37,458 nucleotides of DNA from an uncultured Opitutia bacterium (GTDB lineage: Bacteria; Verrucomicrobiota; Verrucomicrobiia; Opitutales; Opitutaceae): NCBI GenBank assembly GCA_903902745.1, contig CAIUWA010000033.1:1-37458 (forward strand), given 5' to 3'. This document shows positions 8,561-16,028 of the stretch, one piece after another (the stretch's first letter is position 1; each line of letters opens with the position of its first letter). The notes beneath the pieces were generated by a model. The model searched no databases and was not told the origin of the DNA. It saw nothing but the letters and a program-made list of their open reading frames with translations. The position numbers were made by a program, and so were the translations under genes.

Positions 8561-9199
8561 ATGATCCACTTCCTCCAAGGCTTCCTCATTGGCTTCGCCC
8601 TCGCGGCGCCCGTCGGCCCCGTGGGCCTGCTGTGTATCCGCCGCTCCATCGCGCACGGCCGCCTCGCCGGATTCCTGACCGGCCTCGGCGCGGCGTTTGC
8701 CGATGGCGTGCTGGGCCTGATCGCCGCCCTGGGTCTGACCGCCATCACCACGTTTGTCGCCCGCCATGCCTCGGTGTTTCAACTCACCGGGGGCCTCTTC
8801 ATGCTGGTCATGGGCCTCATCACGCTCCGCTCGCGACCCACTCCGCGCGCCGGCGAGACCCCGGAGGTCAGCCGGCTGTCCACCGCGCGCCTGTCCAAGG
8901 TCATGCTGGCGACCTTTGCCATTGCCGTGCTGAACCCTCCTACGATCACGGCTTGCCTTGGCATCTTCACGAGCTTTGCCGTCGACCTGCACACCGCCGG
9001 CACCAGGCAGGCCTTCGTGCTCGTCCTCGGCATCTTCCTCGGCTCGACCGCCTGGTGGCTGATCCTGAGCAGTCTCGCCCACACCCTCGGTCGCCGCCTG
9101 AAAAGCGGGGGCCTGCGGATCATCGACCTCTCCGCTGGAGCCTTGATCATCGCCTTCGGCCTCTGGCAACTCGGCCGCCTCGTCTGGAATCAGGGTTAA
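8561..9199 (+). CDS. LysE/RhtB-family amino-acid (metabolite) exporter
   Basis: A 212-residue inner-membrane protein with about six hydrophobic segments. The N-terminal FLIGFALAAPVGPVGLLCIRRS matches the family signature (helix 1 with conserved P-V-G-P and the following basic residues). A second conserved piece is LATFAIAVLNPPTI, the N-P motif of the fourth helix. The family exports amino acids or related small molecules by proton antiport; the substrate cannot be told from sequence. The ATG at 8561 starts directly at helix 1. A GTTTCGCGCA inverted repeat lies just upstream, and another inverted repeat begins at its own stop codon, so it is probably a single-gene unit. Confidence 0.85.
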   Translation: MIHFLQGFLIGFALAAPVGPVGLLCIRRSIAHGRLAGFLTGLGAAFADGVLGLIAALGLTAITTFVARHASVFQLTGGLFMLVMGLITLRSRPTPRAGETPEVSRLSTARLSKVMLATFAIAVLNPPTITACLGIFTSFAVDLHTAGTRQAFVLVLGIFLGSTAWWLILSSLAHTLGRRLKSGGLRIIDLSAGALIIAFGLWQLGRLVWNQG

Positions 9200-9287
9200 T
9201 CGCGAAAGCGCGAAAGGGCAGAATCACGGAATCGAAAGTTTGGATTCTGTTTCATTCCGCGATTTCGCCTTTCAGCGCTTCCGCGAT
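9198..9287. repeat. Long inverted repeat starting on the lysE-type stop codon
   Basis: Left arm 9198-9238 (aatcgcgaaagcgcgaaagg...) and right arm 9250-9287 (...cagcgcttccgcgat) are imperfectly complementary over nearly 40 bases, with a short 11-base loop. The arm begins inside the TAA stop. The vocabulary (cgcgaaag / ctttcgcg) differs from the other families in the window. Confidence 0.75.
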
Positions 9288-9357
9288 AAGTGCCTTCCAC
9301 TTCTCCTTTTCCTGAGAAATTGCTTTTCCCGGTCTCATCCCCCAGCCTCGCGTCCCG

Positions 9358-10296
9358 TTGAACGCCTCCTGGGACATCCTCAAGACCCTCTCCGACCCCA
9401 CGCGGCTGCGCCTCCTCGCCCTCCTGCTTCGCGAGGAACTCTCCGTCGCCGAGCTCCAAGAAATCCTCGGCATGGCCCAGTCGCGCATCTCCTCCCAGCT
9501 CGCCCTCCTCCGCCAGGCCGACCTCGTCAGCGACCGCCGCGACGGCAAGAAGGCGTTCTACTCGCTGCGCACCGATCTTTCGCCCAAGTCCCTCGCCTTC
9601 ATCCGCAGCGCCGTCGACGCCGTCGCCGACCACACATTTCTGGGCGAGGACCGCACCAATCTCGACCGCATCCTCCAGAAACGCCGGCGCGTCTCCGAGC
9701 AGTATTTCAACCTTATCGCCGGCCGCCTCGGCAAAAACTATTGCCCCGGCCGCTCTTGGGAGGCCATCGGCCACCTCGCGCTGCACCTCGTGCCGGCGAT
9801 CACCGTGGCCGACCTCGGCGCCGGCGAAGGACTCCTATCCCAACTCCTCGCCCGCCGCGCCGAGCGCGTCTGGTGCATCGACAATTCCCCCCGCATGGTC
9901 GAGGTCGGCACCGAGCTCGCGAAGAAGAACGGCCTCGCGAACCTCACCTACCAGCTAGGCGACATCGAACAGGTGCCCCTGCCCGACCAGTCCGTCGACC
10001 TCGCGATTCTCAGCCAGGCGCTGCACCACGCCCAGCACCCCCAGCGCGCCGTCGAGGAGGCCTACCGCATCCTCAAGCCCGGCGGCCAGATCCTCGTCCT
10101 CGACCTCAACGAGCACACCTTCGAACGCGCCCGCGAGCTCTACGCCGACGTCTGGCTCGGCTTCAAGGAAAGCGCCCTCCACACCTTCCTGAAAAAAGCC
10201 GGCTTCACCAAGGTCGAGGTCGCCGCCGTCGCCAAGGAATCCAAGGAGCCGCATTTCGAGACGCTGTTGGCGAGCGGCCTGAAAGGCTCGAAATAG
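9358..10296 (+). CDS. ArsR-type winged-helix regulator fused to a SAM-dependent methyltransferase
   Basis: 312 residues in two parts. Residues about 3-85 form an ArsR/SmtB winged helix (LKTLSDPTRLRLLALLLREELSVAEL, then SRISSQLALLRQADLVSDRRDGKKAFYSL). No metal-binding Cys cluster is visible in it. Residues about 135-270 form a class I methyltransferase: VADLGAGEGLLSQLLA is the SAM loop, IDNSPRMVE the acidic ribose-binding residue, and LSQALHHAQHP and EAYRILKPGGQILVLDL the later motifs. This fusion is a known family that I associate with SAM/SAH metabolism genes; here neither metH nor ahcY is adjacent. The start is TTG at 9358. The role may be a SAM- or SAH-sensing regulator rather than an enzyme; this is inference. 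Confidence 0.8.
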   Translation: MNASWDILKTLSDPTRLRLLALLLREELSVAELQEILGMAQSRISSQLALLRQADLVSDRRDGKKAFYSLRTDLSPKSLAFIRSAVDAVADHTFLGEDRTNLDRILQKRRRVSEQYFNLIAGRLGKNYCPGRSWEAIGHLALHLVPAITVADLGAGEGLLSQLLARRAERVWCIDNSPRMVEVGTELAKKNGLANLTYQLGDIEQVPLPDQSVDLAILSQALHHAQHPQRAVEEAYRILKPGGQILVLDLNEHTFERARELYADVWLGFKESALHTFLKKAGFTKVEVAAVAKESKEPHFETLLASGLKGSK

Positions 10297-10315
10297 CCCT
10301 CAGAGCCTGAATCTG

Positions 10316-10522
10316 ATGCTTTTCGGTTCACTTGATCCCCAAGATCTATGGTTCGCTTCCATTACATGCGGCGGCATTGCCGTTGCCGCCCGTTTGCTGG
10401 AACGGAATAAATACAAGAAGAAGCAATCGTATGCCTTTCAATTATTCGGCCTGCTCGGTGGCCTGCTCATGCTCGCGGCCATTTTTCTTGGTTTGGTAGG
10501 GTCTCGAGGCCCGATGGAATAA
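10316..10522 (+). CDS. Small two-helix membrane protein, unknown
   Basis: 68 residues, not recognised. Two hydrophobic segments (about residues 12-28 and 41-62) flank a basic loop, ERNKYKKKQ, giving a helical hairpin with the loop probably cytoplasmic. The base composition is visibly less GC-rich than in the neighbouring genes, and codons such as aaa, tat, att and tta are used, which points to a recently acquired or young gene. It starts 19 bases after the ArsR-methyltransferase stop, so it may be its partner in an operon. It could also be a chance frame. Confidence 0.45.
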   Translation: MLFGSLDPQDLWFASITCGGIAVAARLLERNKYKKKQSYAFQLFGLLGGLLMLAAIFLGLVGSRGPME

Positions 10523-10580
10523 ACGTAACTAGAGGAAAGGGACCGATCGAATTCTCTATTCCGCGAGTAGATCTCTCCAG

Positions 10581-11045
10581 ATGTCGATTCTTGCCATGTG
10601 CCGCAGCAAAAGGCCGCTCCATTTACGCGCCGTTGATGTAATCACGTTGGCACTTTGCCTTCTGATGCTGGGCGGCTGCAGCGGCGATTTTCATAGCGTT
10701 TGGCGGGAGCAAACCCTGCCTTCGGGCAAGGTCGTCAAGGTCACTTCCATGAACCTGGTCTGGGGCGTGGAGCACGACGAGCGCTCCCCGGAGAAGGACT
10801 GCTTTTCCATGGAGTTTGTCTCCAATCAGCCCCAGGCCGAACCGGCCGCGCGCGAGCAGGAGGCCCGCGAGGTCTTTGAGCTGATGCGGCCCGTTTCCGA
10901 GCAATGGGGCTTCAAGCATGCCGAGATGGCGGGGTTTCCCACGATCCAGCGCAAGGGTCACTACGACCGGTTTTACTTCGAGCGCGGGGCTGACGGCCAG
11001 TGGTCCTGCCGGCGGGAAGACGCCAAGGTTTTTGCCAATGATTAA
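10581..11045 (+). CDS. Small lipoprotein, unknown function
   Basis: 154 residues. A basic N-region (CRSKRPLHLR) is followed by a hydrophobic stretch and a clean lipobox, MLGGC, with Cys at about residue 33, so the mature protein should be a membrane-anchored periplasmic lipoprotein of about 120 residues. A possible alternative start is the ATG encoding the M of AMCRSK, five codons on. The mature part is polar with no motif I recognise. It is the first of four consecutive small exported proteins (10581-13072), each separated from the next by an inverted-repeat element. Confidence 0.65.
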   Translation: MSILAMCRSKRPLHLRAVDVITLALCLLMLGGCSGDFHSVWREQTLPSGKVVKVTSMNLVWGVEHDERSPEKDCFSMEFVSNQPQAEPAAREQEAREVFELMRPVSEQWGFKHAEMAGFPTIQRKGHYDRFYFERGADGQWSCRREDAKVFAND

Positions 11046-11077
11046 GCACTGGCTCAGCCCGCGGGACTGATCAAAAG

Positions 11078-11188
11078 GGGTCACGAGGACACAGAGGATC
11101 GGATTGCAGATGGTTTGGTGGCATGGGATCCAATCAACCGGTTGCTGCTCGAAAATTCTCCGTGTTCTCCGTGCCTCTGTGTGAACCC
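11078..11188. repeat. Imperfect inverted repeat, CACAGAGG vocabulary
   Basis: The left part, 11078-11100 (gggtcacgaggacacagagg), is roughly complementary to the right part, 11158-11188 (ending cctctgtgtgaaccc). Between them a smaller GGTT/AACC hairpin can form. It begins about 33 bases after the preceding stop and precedes the next exported-protein gene. No gene is visible in the 213-base gap. Confidence 0.55.
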
Positions 11189-11258
11189 GTATTTCGTGCG
11201 AGCCTGGCATTGCATCAATTCCTCCGTTTCGCCTAGCCTGCGTCAGGCCCTTTCTCCC

Positions 11259-11807
11259 ATGACGCTCCGCAAATGGCTCCCGTTGTTCCTGCTTCCCGCC
11301 GCGGCCTTGCTGGCCGCCGTCGCCGATGACATCGAATTCTCCGCGGTGCTGGTCCTGCCCGGCAAGACCTCTGTCCGCCTCGCCCTCAAATCCAACGGCA
11401 ACGCCGCGTGGATCCCCGTCGGGCAGACCTTCGACGGTTACGTCGTCTCCGCCTACGACACCAAGGAGGAAACCGTGGTGCTCACCAAAAACGATGTGAC
11501 CATCCGCGTGCGCCTGAACACCGCCAGGGTGCAGGAAGGCAAGCCCCCGCTCGATCCCGCCGTCGCGGAACAGCAAAAGCGGGCGATGCTGAACAACCTC
11601 CGGCAGATCGCCGCCGCCTCCGACCAGTTTTTCCTCGAGCACGGCACCAACCACACGACCCTCGCCGAAATCGTCGGGCCGGACAAGTACATCAAGGCCC
11701 TCAATCCCGTGGACGGAGAGGATTACAGCCAGCTCATCCTGATCCAAGGCAGCCCCGGCTTCACGGTCACGACCGTCAACGGCGTGAGCGTCACCTATAA
11801 ACCGTGA
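11259..11807 (+). CDS. Exported protein with pseudopilin-like C-terminal half
   Basis: 182 residues with an N-terminal Sec signal (MTLRKWLPLFLLPAAALLAAVA, cleavage probably after residue 22). Residues 24-95 form a polar, probably beta-rich region. The C-terminal half (about 100-182) contains AMLNNLRQIAAASDQFFLEHG and IVGPDKYIKALNPVDGEDY, which resemble the alpha-helix and following loop of type II secretion/type IV pseudopilins of Verrucomicrobiota. The N-terminal methylation motif (GFTLIE-like) is absent, so it cannot be processed as a pilin. It may be a soluble pilin-derived periplasmic protein. The ATG at 11259 is chosen because it places the signal at the N-terminus; the frame is open further upstream through the repeat. 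Confidence 0.65.
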   Translation: MTLRKWLPLFLLPAAALLAAVADDIEFSAVLVLPGKTSVRLALKSNGNAAWIPVGQTFDGYVVSAYDTKEETVVLTKNDVTIRVRLNTARVQEGKPPLDPAVAEQQKRAMLNNLRQIAAASDQFFLEHGTNHTTLAEIVGPDKYIKALNPVDGEDYSQLILIQGSPGFTVTTVNGVSVTYKP

Positions 11808-11840
11808 CGTTGCGGCACTTCCGGCGGCGTGCCGATTCAG

Positions 11841-11966
11841 ACGAGGTGGAGCGAGTTGACCCAACACGCTGTGAAACTCAGCCCACACTTCAATGTCCGA
11901 CGGAGCGGACCCCTTCGACGGGCTCAGGGCAGGCAACGCGTTAAGGACAACGCGTTCCACCTTCCA
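11841..11966. repeat. Inverted repeat with AGGTGGAACGCGTTG arms and a CTTCGACGGGCTCAGGG unit
   Basis: Left arm 11844-11858 (aggtggagcgagttg) pairs with right arm 11948-11962 (caacgcgttccacct), 13 of 15 positions. Inside lies cttcgacgggctcagggcag, which I recognise as a unit scattered through many environmental genomes, and a direct repeat of caacgcgtt. The 18 bases at 11945-11962 recur exactly, inverted, at 37324-37341. It follows the 11807 stop by about 35 bases. Confidence 0.7.
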
Positions 11967-11982
11967 CGCATCGTTTCCTCCC

Positions 11983-12555
11983 ATGAAGCCATTTTCTAAA
12001 TTTCTATCCGGGCTGGCCCTGTTGCTCGCTGCCGGCACCGCGGTTTCCGCCAAGGAGGAGACCCTCGGCCTCTATCAGGACCGCCGCGTCACGATCAACG
12101 TCCCGGAGAAATTCAACTACTCTACCGGCCGTGACGCCCGCGGGATCATCACGGTCAAGATCACCGACCCGAACCTGAAGACCAATCTGCTGGTGTCGTT
12201 TTTCCCCGATCCCGACGGACGCCTCGCGAAGGAGGACGACCAGCGCGCCTTCGTTGCCGAAACCACCCAGACTTACGCGGAAGGCTCGGTCGAGAAGGGC
12301 TATGACTTCAAGGACCTCGCACCGCACACGGGCTCAGGTATGTATTGCGTGTTCACCGATGCCACCCTCGTCCGCAAGGCACCGCTGCCGCCCGGCGAAT
12401 ACCTGAAGGTCACGAGCGGCGTGAAGGCTTGGGCCGGCGGATTTTTTCTCTTCACCCTGCTGAGCAACGACACCACGTCGGAGGAATACCAGGCCGGGAT
12501 GAAACTCCTGCGCGAAAGCTTCGAGGAAAAACGCCCCGCCGGGCCGCCGATCTAG
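11983..12555 (+). CDS. Exported protein, unknown function
   Basis: 190 residues, with a Sec signal peptide (MKPFSKFLSGLALLLAAGTAVSA; AxA-like cleavage after VSA). The mature protein of about 167 residues is soluble and contains the segments NVPEKFNYSTGRDARGIITVKI and SGMYCVFTDATLV, with a single Cys; I do not recognise a family. The start at 11983 follows tttcctccc and places the signal at the N-terminus. The TAG stop (12553-12555) touches the first base of a GTTTCGCGCA inverted repeat. It belongs to the run of four small exported proteins. Confidence 0.65.
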   Translation: MKPFSKFLSGLALLLAAGTAVSAKEETLGLYQDRRVTINVPEKFNYSTGRDARGIITVKITDPNLKTNLLVSFFPDPDGRLAKEDDQRAFVAETTQTYAEGSVEKGYDFKDLAPHTGSGMYCVFTDATLVRKAPLPPGEYLKVTSGVKAWAGGFFLFTLLSNDTTSEEYQAGMKLLRESFEEKRPAGPPI

Positions 12556-12674
12556 TTTCGCGCAAAGGCGCAGAGCCGCAGAGAAAATCCACTGACCGGC
12601 CATTCTCCGGCATTTGCTCCCCCACCACTGAAGTTCCCGTTTCCGCTCTGCGCCATTGCGCCTCTGCGCGAAAC
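12555..12674. repeat. Long inverted repeat, GTTTCGCGCA family, copy 2
   Basis: Left arm 12555-12583 (gtttcgcgcaaaggcgcaga...) and right arm 12646-12674 (...gcgcctctgcgcgaaac), 25 of 29 complementary positions by my count. The left arm starts on the last base of the preceding stop codon; the right arm ends 26 bases before the next start codon. Confidence 0.85.
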
Positions 12675-12700
12675 CGGCTTGGAGTGAGCCACCGCCAGCC

Positions 12701-13072
12701 ATGCTTAAACCCATCTCCTTCCTGCTCCTCTCGGCCGGCCTGCTTTTCACCGGCTGCCGCTCGCGCTCGGCGAATTCCACGCAGTATTTCACGATCGCCG
12801 ATGCGACGAAGGAACAGTTCTTCACCCTGACCCGCCTGGGCACGCACGGGACGCCGAAGTCCGTCCAGCTCCGGATCACTGGCAAGATCGAAAGCTCCGC
12901 CAAGCTGATCGTGCTGCTCAACGGGCACCCGCAGCAGACCTTCGAGTTCCCCGCCGGCGCGGTCGACAGCGAGTGGCACGGCGAATGGCTCAGCAGCCAG
13001 CTGAACCTCCACTACCTCCCCGCCGCCGTGAAAAGCGGCGCCCTCCAGATCGCCTGCCAGTTCTCGGACTAG
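12701..13072 (+). CDS. Small lipoprotein, unknown function
   Basis: 123 residues. The signal peptide MLKPISFLLLSAGLLFTGC ends in a good lipobox (LFTGC, Cys19), so the mature protein of about 105 residues is a lipoprotein. It is rich in beta-type segments (SVQLRITGKIESSAKLIVLLNG), suggesting a small beta sandwich. No family is recognised. The ATG at 12701 lies 26 bases after the right arm of a GTTTCGCGCA inverted repeat, and a second repeat follows its stop. It ends just before the convergent ptsI. Confidence 0.65.
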   Translation: MLKPISFLLLSAGLLFTGCRSRSANSTQYFTIADATKEQFFTLTRLGTHGTPKSVQLRITGKIESSAKLIVLLNGHPQQTFEFPAGAVDSEWHGEWLSSQLNLHYLPAAVKSGALQIACQFSD

Positions 13073-13077
13073 GAAAT

Positions 13078-13129
13078 GTTTCGCGCATCCTCCTTCGCCA
13101 AGCCTTCGGCGGACAGGGAGGCGAAAAAC
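13078..13129. repeat. Palindromic element, TTCGCCAAG/GGCGGACAGG type
   Basis: Nested pairing GTTTCGC / GCGAAAAAC, CTCC / GGAG and CGCC / GGCG around aagccttc. The core tcgccaag..t..ggcgg.cagg aligns, inverted, with the palindromic units at 3758-3791 and 18168-18201, so the three appear to be one family. It lies between convergent genes (the lipoprotein gene and ptsI), about 5 bases after the plus-strand stop. Confidence 0.7.
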
Positions 13130-13136
13130 AATCTCC

Positions 13137-14903
13137 TCACTCCAGCTTCATGCGCGCGCGGTAGAAGGCCTCGCACTTGGCGTAGATTTCCTTCGGCGAA
13201 TCCAGGGATAGCGCCTCGGCCGCCAGCGCCTTCGCGTCGGCCATCGTCATCGCGCGGATCAGGTATTTCGCGGCCGGCAGCAGCGGGGGCGTCATGCTCA
13301 GGCTGTCAACACCGAGGCCGAGCAGCAGCGGCACAAACACCGGGTCGCCGGCCATCTCGCCGCAGACGCCGACGTCGATCTTCGCCCGGTGCGCCTCGTC
13401 GACGACGTGCTTGAGCGTGCGGATGACCGCCGGGTGCGACGGCTCGTAGAGGTGGGCGATGCGGTCGTTCACCCGGTCGATGGCGAGCAGATACTGGATG
13501 AGGTCGTTGGTGCCGATGCTGAAGAAATCGCACTGCTTGGCGAGGATGTCGGCCGTGGTCGCGGCGCTGGGAATCTCGATCATGCTGCCCACGGCCATTT
13601 TTTCGTCGAACGGCTGGCCGCGGGCGCGCAACTCCACCTTGCACTCGTCGAGCACGGCGTTGGCGCGGCCCAGCTCCTCGCTGCCGCTGATCATCGGGTA
13701 CATCAGGCGGATGGTACCGTGCGCGCTGGCGAGGAGGATGGCCCGAAGCTGGTCCTTGAAGATCTCGGGGTGCTCCAGGCAAAAGCGGATGGCGCGGAAC
13801 CCCATGAACGGGTTTTCCTCCTTGGGAAAGAGGGTCGGATTGCCCGTCATCGGCTTGTCGCCGCCCAGGTCGAGCGTGCGGATGATGACCGGGCCCGGCG
13901 CGAGCGCCTCCGCGATCGTCTTGTAGGCGATGAACTGCTCCTGCTCCGTGGGGATGCGCGCCGAGTTGAGGTAGAGGTATTCCGTGCGGAACAGCCCCAC
14001 GCCCCCGGCGAAATATTCCTTCACCAGCGTCACCTCGTCCACCTTCTCAATGTTGGCCATCAGCGAGACCGACACGCCGTCGAGCGTGACCGCCGGTTGC
14101 CGGTTGGCCGCCATCAGGCGGTCCTCAAAGCCTTTTTTCTGGAGTCGGATCTGGCCGTAGCGGAACAGCGTCTGCTCCGACGGGTTGATGATGACCGTGC
14201 CGTCGTAACCGTCGACGATCGCCCAGTCGCCATCCTGCACGCGGGAAGTCAGGTTGCGCACGCCGACCACGGCGGGGATCCGCATCGAGCGGGCGACGAT
14301 CACCGCATGGCTCGTCTTGCTGCCGGTGTCGGTGACGATCGCGAGCGCTGCGCTGCGGTCGATGCTGGCGGAGTCCGAGGGCGTGACGTCGTTGGCGACG
14401 ATGATCCGCTTGTCCGCGAGCTTGATGAGATTGTTGGCCGACTGGCCCAGCAGGTTGTGCAGGACGCGCTGCGCGACATCGCGGATGTCGCCGGCGCGCT
14501 CGCGCAGGTATTCGTCGTCGATCTGGTCGAACGCCTTGATGTAGCGCGACGAGACATGGTCGAAGCAGGTCTCGATGTTGCGCGAGGTCGCCTCGAACTC
14601 GCGGATGGTCTCGCCGATCAGCGCCTGGTCCTCGAGCACCATGAGGTGCGCGTCAAAGATGCGGGCCTCGTCGGAGCCGAGGTTTTTCTCCACCTCGTCC
14701 TGGATCTTGGAAATCTGCTGGCGCGTGAGCAGCAGCGCCTGCTCGAAGCGCGCGATCTCCTCCATGCGTTTCGCCGGGTCGACCGCATAGTTCGGCACCT
14801 CGACGTCGCTCCGCAGATAGACAAAGACCGGGCCATAGGCGATGCCCTGCGAGGCGGAGATGCCTTGCACGATGACTTCTTTTTTTCCTGGGGATTCCGG
14901 CAT
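13137..14903 (-). CDS. ptsI: Phosphoenolpyruvate-protein phosphotransferase (PTS Enzyme I)
   Basis: 588 residues, the normal length of Enzyme I, which transfers phosphate from PEP to HPr in the cytoplasm. The N-terminal HPr-binding and phosphohistidine part contains GSKTSHAVIVARS with the acceptor His199. The C-terminal PEP-binding barrel shows GLFRTEYL, TLDLGGDKP, ENPFMGFRAIR, GSMIEIPSA, FFSIGTNDLIQY and GVCGEMAGDP, the last with the catalytic Cys. All key residues are present. I chose the ATG at 14903; the frame stays open upstream, but there it only shadows ispE. It lies downstream of ispE on the same strand with 131 bases between. No HPr or EII gene is in the window, so it may feed a regulatory or distant PTS. 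Confidence 0.93.
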   Translation of the reverse strand: MPESPGKKEVIVQGISASQGIAYGPVFVYLRSDVEVPNYAVDPAKRMEEIARFEQALLLTRQQISKIQDEVEKNLGSDEARIFDAHLMVLEDQALIGETIREFEATSRNIETCFDHVSSRYIKAFDQIDDEYLRERAGDIRDVAQRVLHNLLGQSANNLIKLADKRIIVANDVTPSDSASIDRSAALAIVTDTGSKTSHAVIVARSMRIPAVVGVRNLTSRVQDGDWAIVDGYDGTVIINPSEQTLFRYGQIRLQKKGFEDRLMAANRQPAVTLDGVSVSLMANIEKVDEVTLVKEYFAGGVGLFRTEYLYLNSARIPTEQEQFIAYKTIAEALAPGPVIIRTLDLGGDKPMTGNPTLFPKEENPFMGFRAIRFCLEHPEIFKDQLRAILLASAHGTIRLMYPMISGSEELGRANAVLDECKVELRARGQPFDEKMAVGSMIEIPSAATTADILAKQCDFFSIGTNDLIQYLLAIDRVNDRIAHLYEPSHPAVIRTLKHVVDEAHRAKIDVGVCGEMAGDPVFVPLLLGLGVDSLSMTPPLLPAAKYLIRAMTMADAKALAAEALSLDSPKEIYAKCEAFYRARMKLE

Positions 14904-15014
14904 GAAAATGCAGTCGCCACCAACCGGGGTGGGATGGTGGCGTCGGACGATAACGCCCCCCGTGCGCAGCGGGTCAATGCGATTCAGGCCGGGCGCGTCA
15001 TCTTGGCAAAAGCA

Positions 15015-15036
15015 GGGCGGGTCGAAGACCCACCCT
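15015..15036. repeat. Compact hairpin GGGCGGGTC-GAA-GACCCACCCT
   Basis: A near-perfect palindrome with a three-base loop, in the ispE-ptsI gap. Bases 15035-15037 (cta) are the TAG stop of ispE read on the minus strand, so the hairpin starts at the stop codon. Confidence 0.75.
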
Positions 15037-15970
15037 ACGCCAGGCGCGTCTCGACCACCAGTGCGGGCGGGCCCCATGCGGCGCGAATCGCCGCACTGAT
15101 CGCCGCGACACACTCCGGCACAAGATTGTCCGGCAGCAGCGCAAAGCAGGCACTGCCGCTGCCGCTCATTCCCGTGGTCAGGCCGAAATCGGCCCGCAAC
15201 AGCGTGAGCAGCGCGGGCAAGGCGGGATACTTGGCGAACGCCACCTGCTCCAGATTGTTCAAGAGCAGCGTCTCGGCCGGCGCGAGCCCGTCGGCCAGCC
15301 AGGCACCGAGGCGGCGCTCCGCTACAGCAGCCGGAATATAGCCGTGTGGCCTGTCCCCCAACAGCGCCGCGGTCCCGGCTTTGGCCTGCTGCGCGGAAAG
15401 GGCTGCCAGCTGCGCATAGGCCCAGGGCGTACCGATGCCGAAGCTGGGCTTGAACAGCAGCACGCGCCGGCCCCGCAATCGGCCCGCCGCGACGTCCGGC
15501 ACCGGCTCCAGCCGCTCCCCCCGCCCGCGCATGATCACCGGCCCGGCGTGCAGGAACAGCGCGCAATCAGAACCCAGCCGGGCGGCAATCGCCGGCAGCG
15601 CAGACGGCGCGAGCGGCCCGCCCGCCAGGACGTTGAGCGCACGCAGGGCGGCGACGGCATTGCTGCTGCCGCCCCCCAAGCCCGCACCTGGCGGAATGCG
15701 CTTCTCCAGCCGGAACCGCACGCCGCCGTTCCAACCCGACGCCGTCCGGAAAGCCTGCGCCGCCTTGAGCACAAGGTTCGATTCATCGGCCGGCACCGCG
15801 GGATCGTCACATTCCAGGGTGAACTCCGCCGCGGGCTCAGCGTGAAGCAGGTCACCCCACGCCAGCGGCGCGGCCACCGAGACGAGGTCGTGGAAGCCAT
15901 CCGCCCGCCGGCCGGTGACGGCAAGGAACAGATTGAGTTTGGCCGGGGAGAAGAGAGCTACTGGATTCAC
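15035..15970 (-). CDS. ispE: 4-diphosphocytidyl-2-C-methyl-D-erythritol kinase
   Basis: 311 residues. A GHMP-family kinase that phosphorylates the 2-hydroxyl of CDP-methylerythritol in the MEP isoprenoid pathway. It begins with the expected SPAKLNLFLAVTGRRADGFH (conserved Lys and Asn near the substrate). The ATP-binding GHMP loop is PPGAGLGGGSSNA (93-105), the SDCALFLHAG segment carries the catalytic-region Asp, and GMSGSGSACFAL is the C-terminal glycine motif. Length is normal. The stop codon falls in a dispersed hairpin repeat. It is followed by ptsI on the same strand and is divergent from pyrF, with only 58 bases between the start codons. ispD and ispF lie close by on the other strand. 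Confidence 0.93.
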   Translation of the reverse strand: MNPVALFSPAKLNLFLAVTGRRADGFHDLVSVAAPLAWGDLLHAEPAAEFTLECDDPAVPADESNLVLKAAQAFRTASGWNGGVRFRLEKRIPPGAGLGGGSSNAVAALRALNVLAGGPLAPSALPAIAARLGSDCALFLHAGPVIMRGRGERLEPVPDVAAGRLRGRRVLLFKPSFGIGTPWAYAQLAALSAQQAKAGTAALLGDRPHGYIPAAVAERRLGAWLADGLAPAETLLLNNLEQVAFAKYPALPALLTLLRADFGLTTGMSGSGSACFALLPDNLVPECVAAISAAIRAAWGPPALVVETRLA

Positions 15971-16028
15971 GCGGGCGCAGAAAACGTTGGCGATACTCGG
16001 CCCCGGCCGTCAGCATTTTTCGCACACG

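Noticed and set aside
14904-15566. N-terminal extension of ptsI by about 220 residues
   Set aside because: The extra part overlaps ispE in another frame and is Arg/Ala/Gly-rich; Enzyme I is complete from the ATG at 14903.
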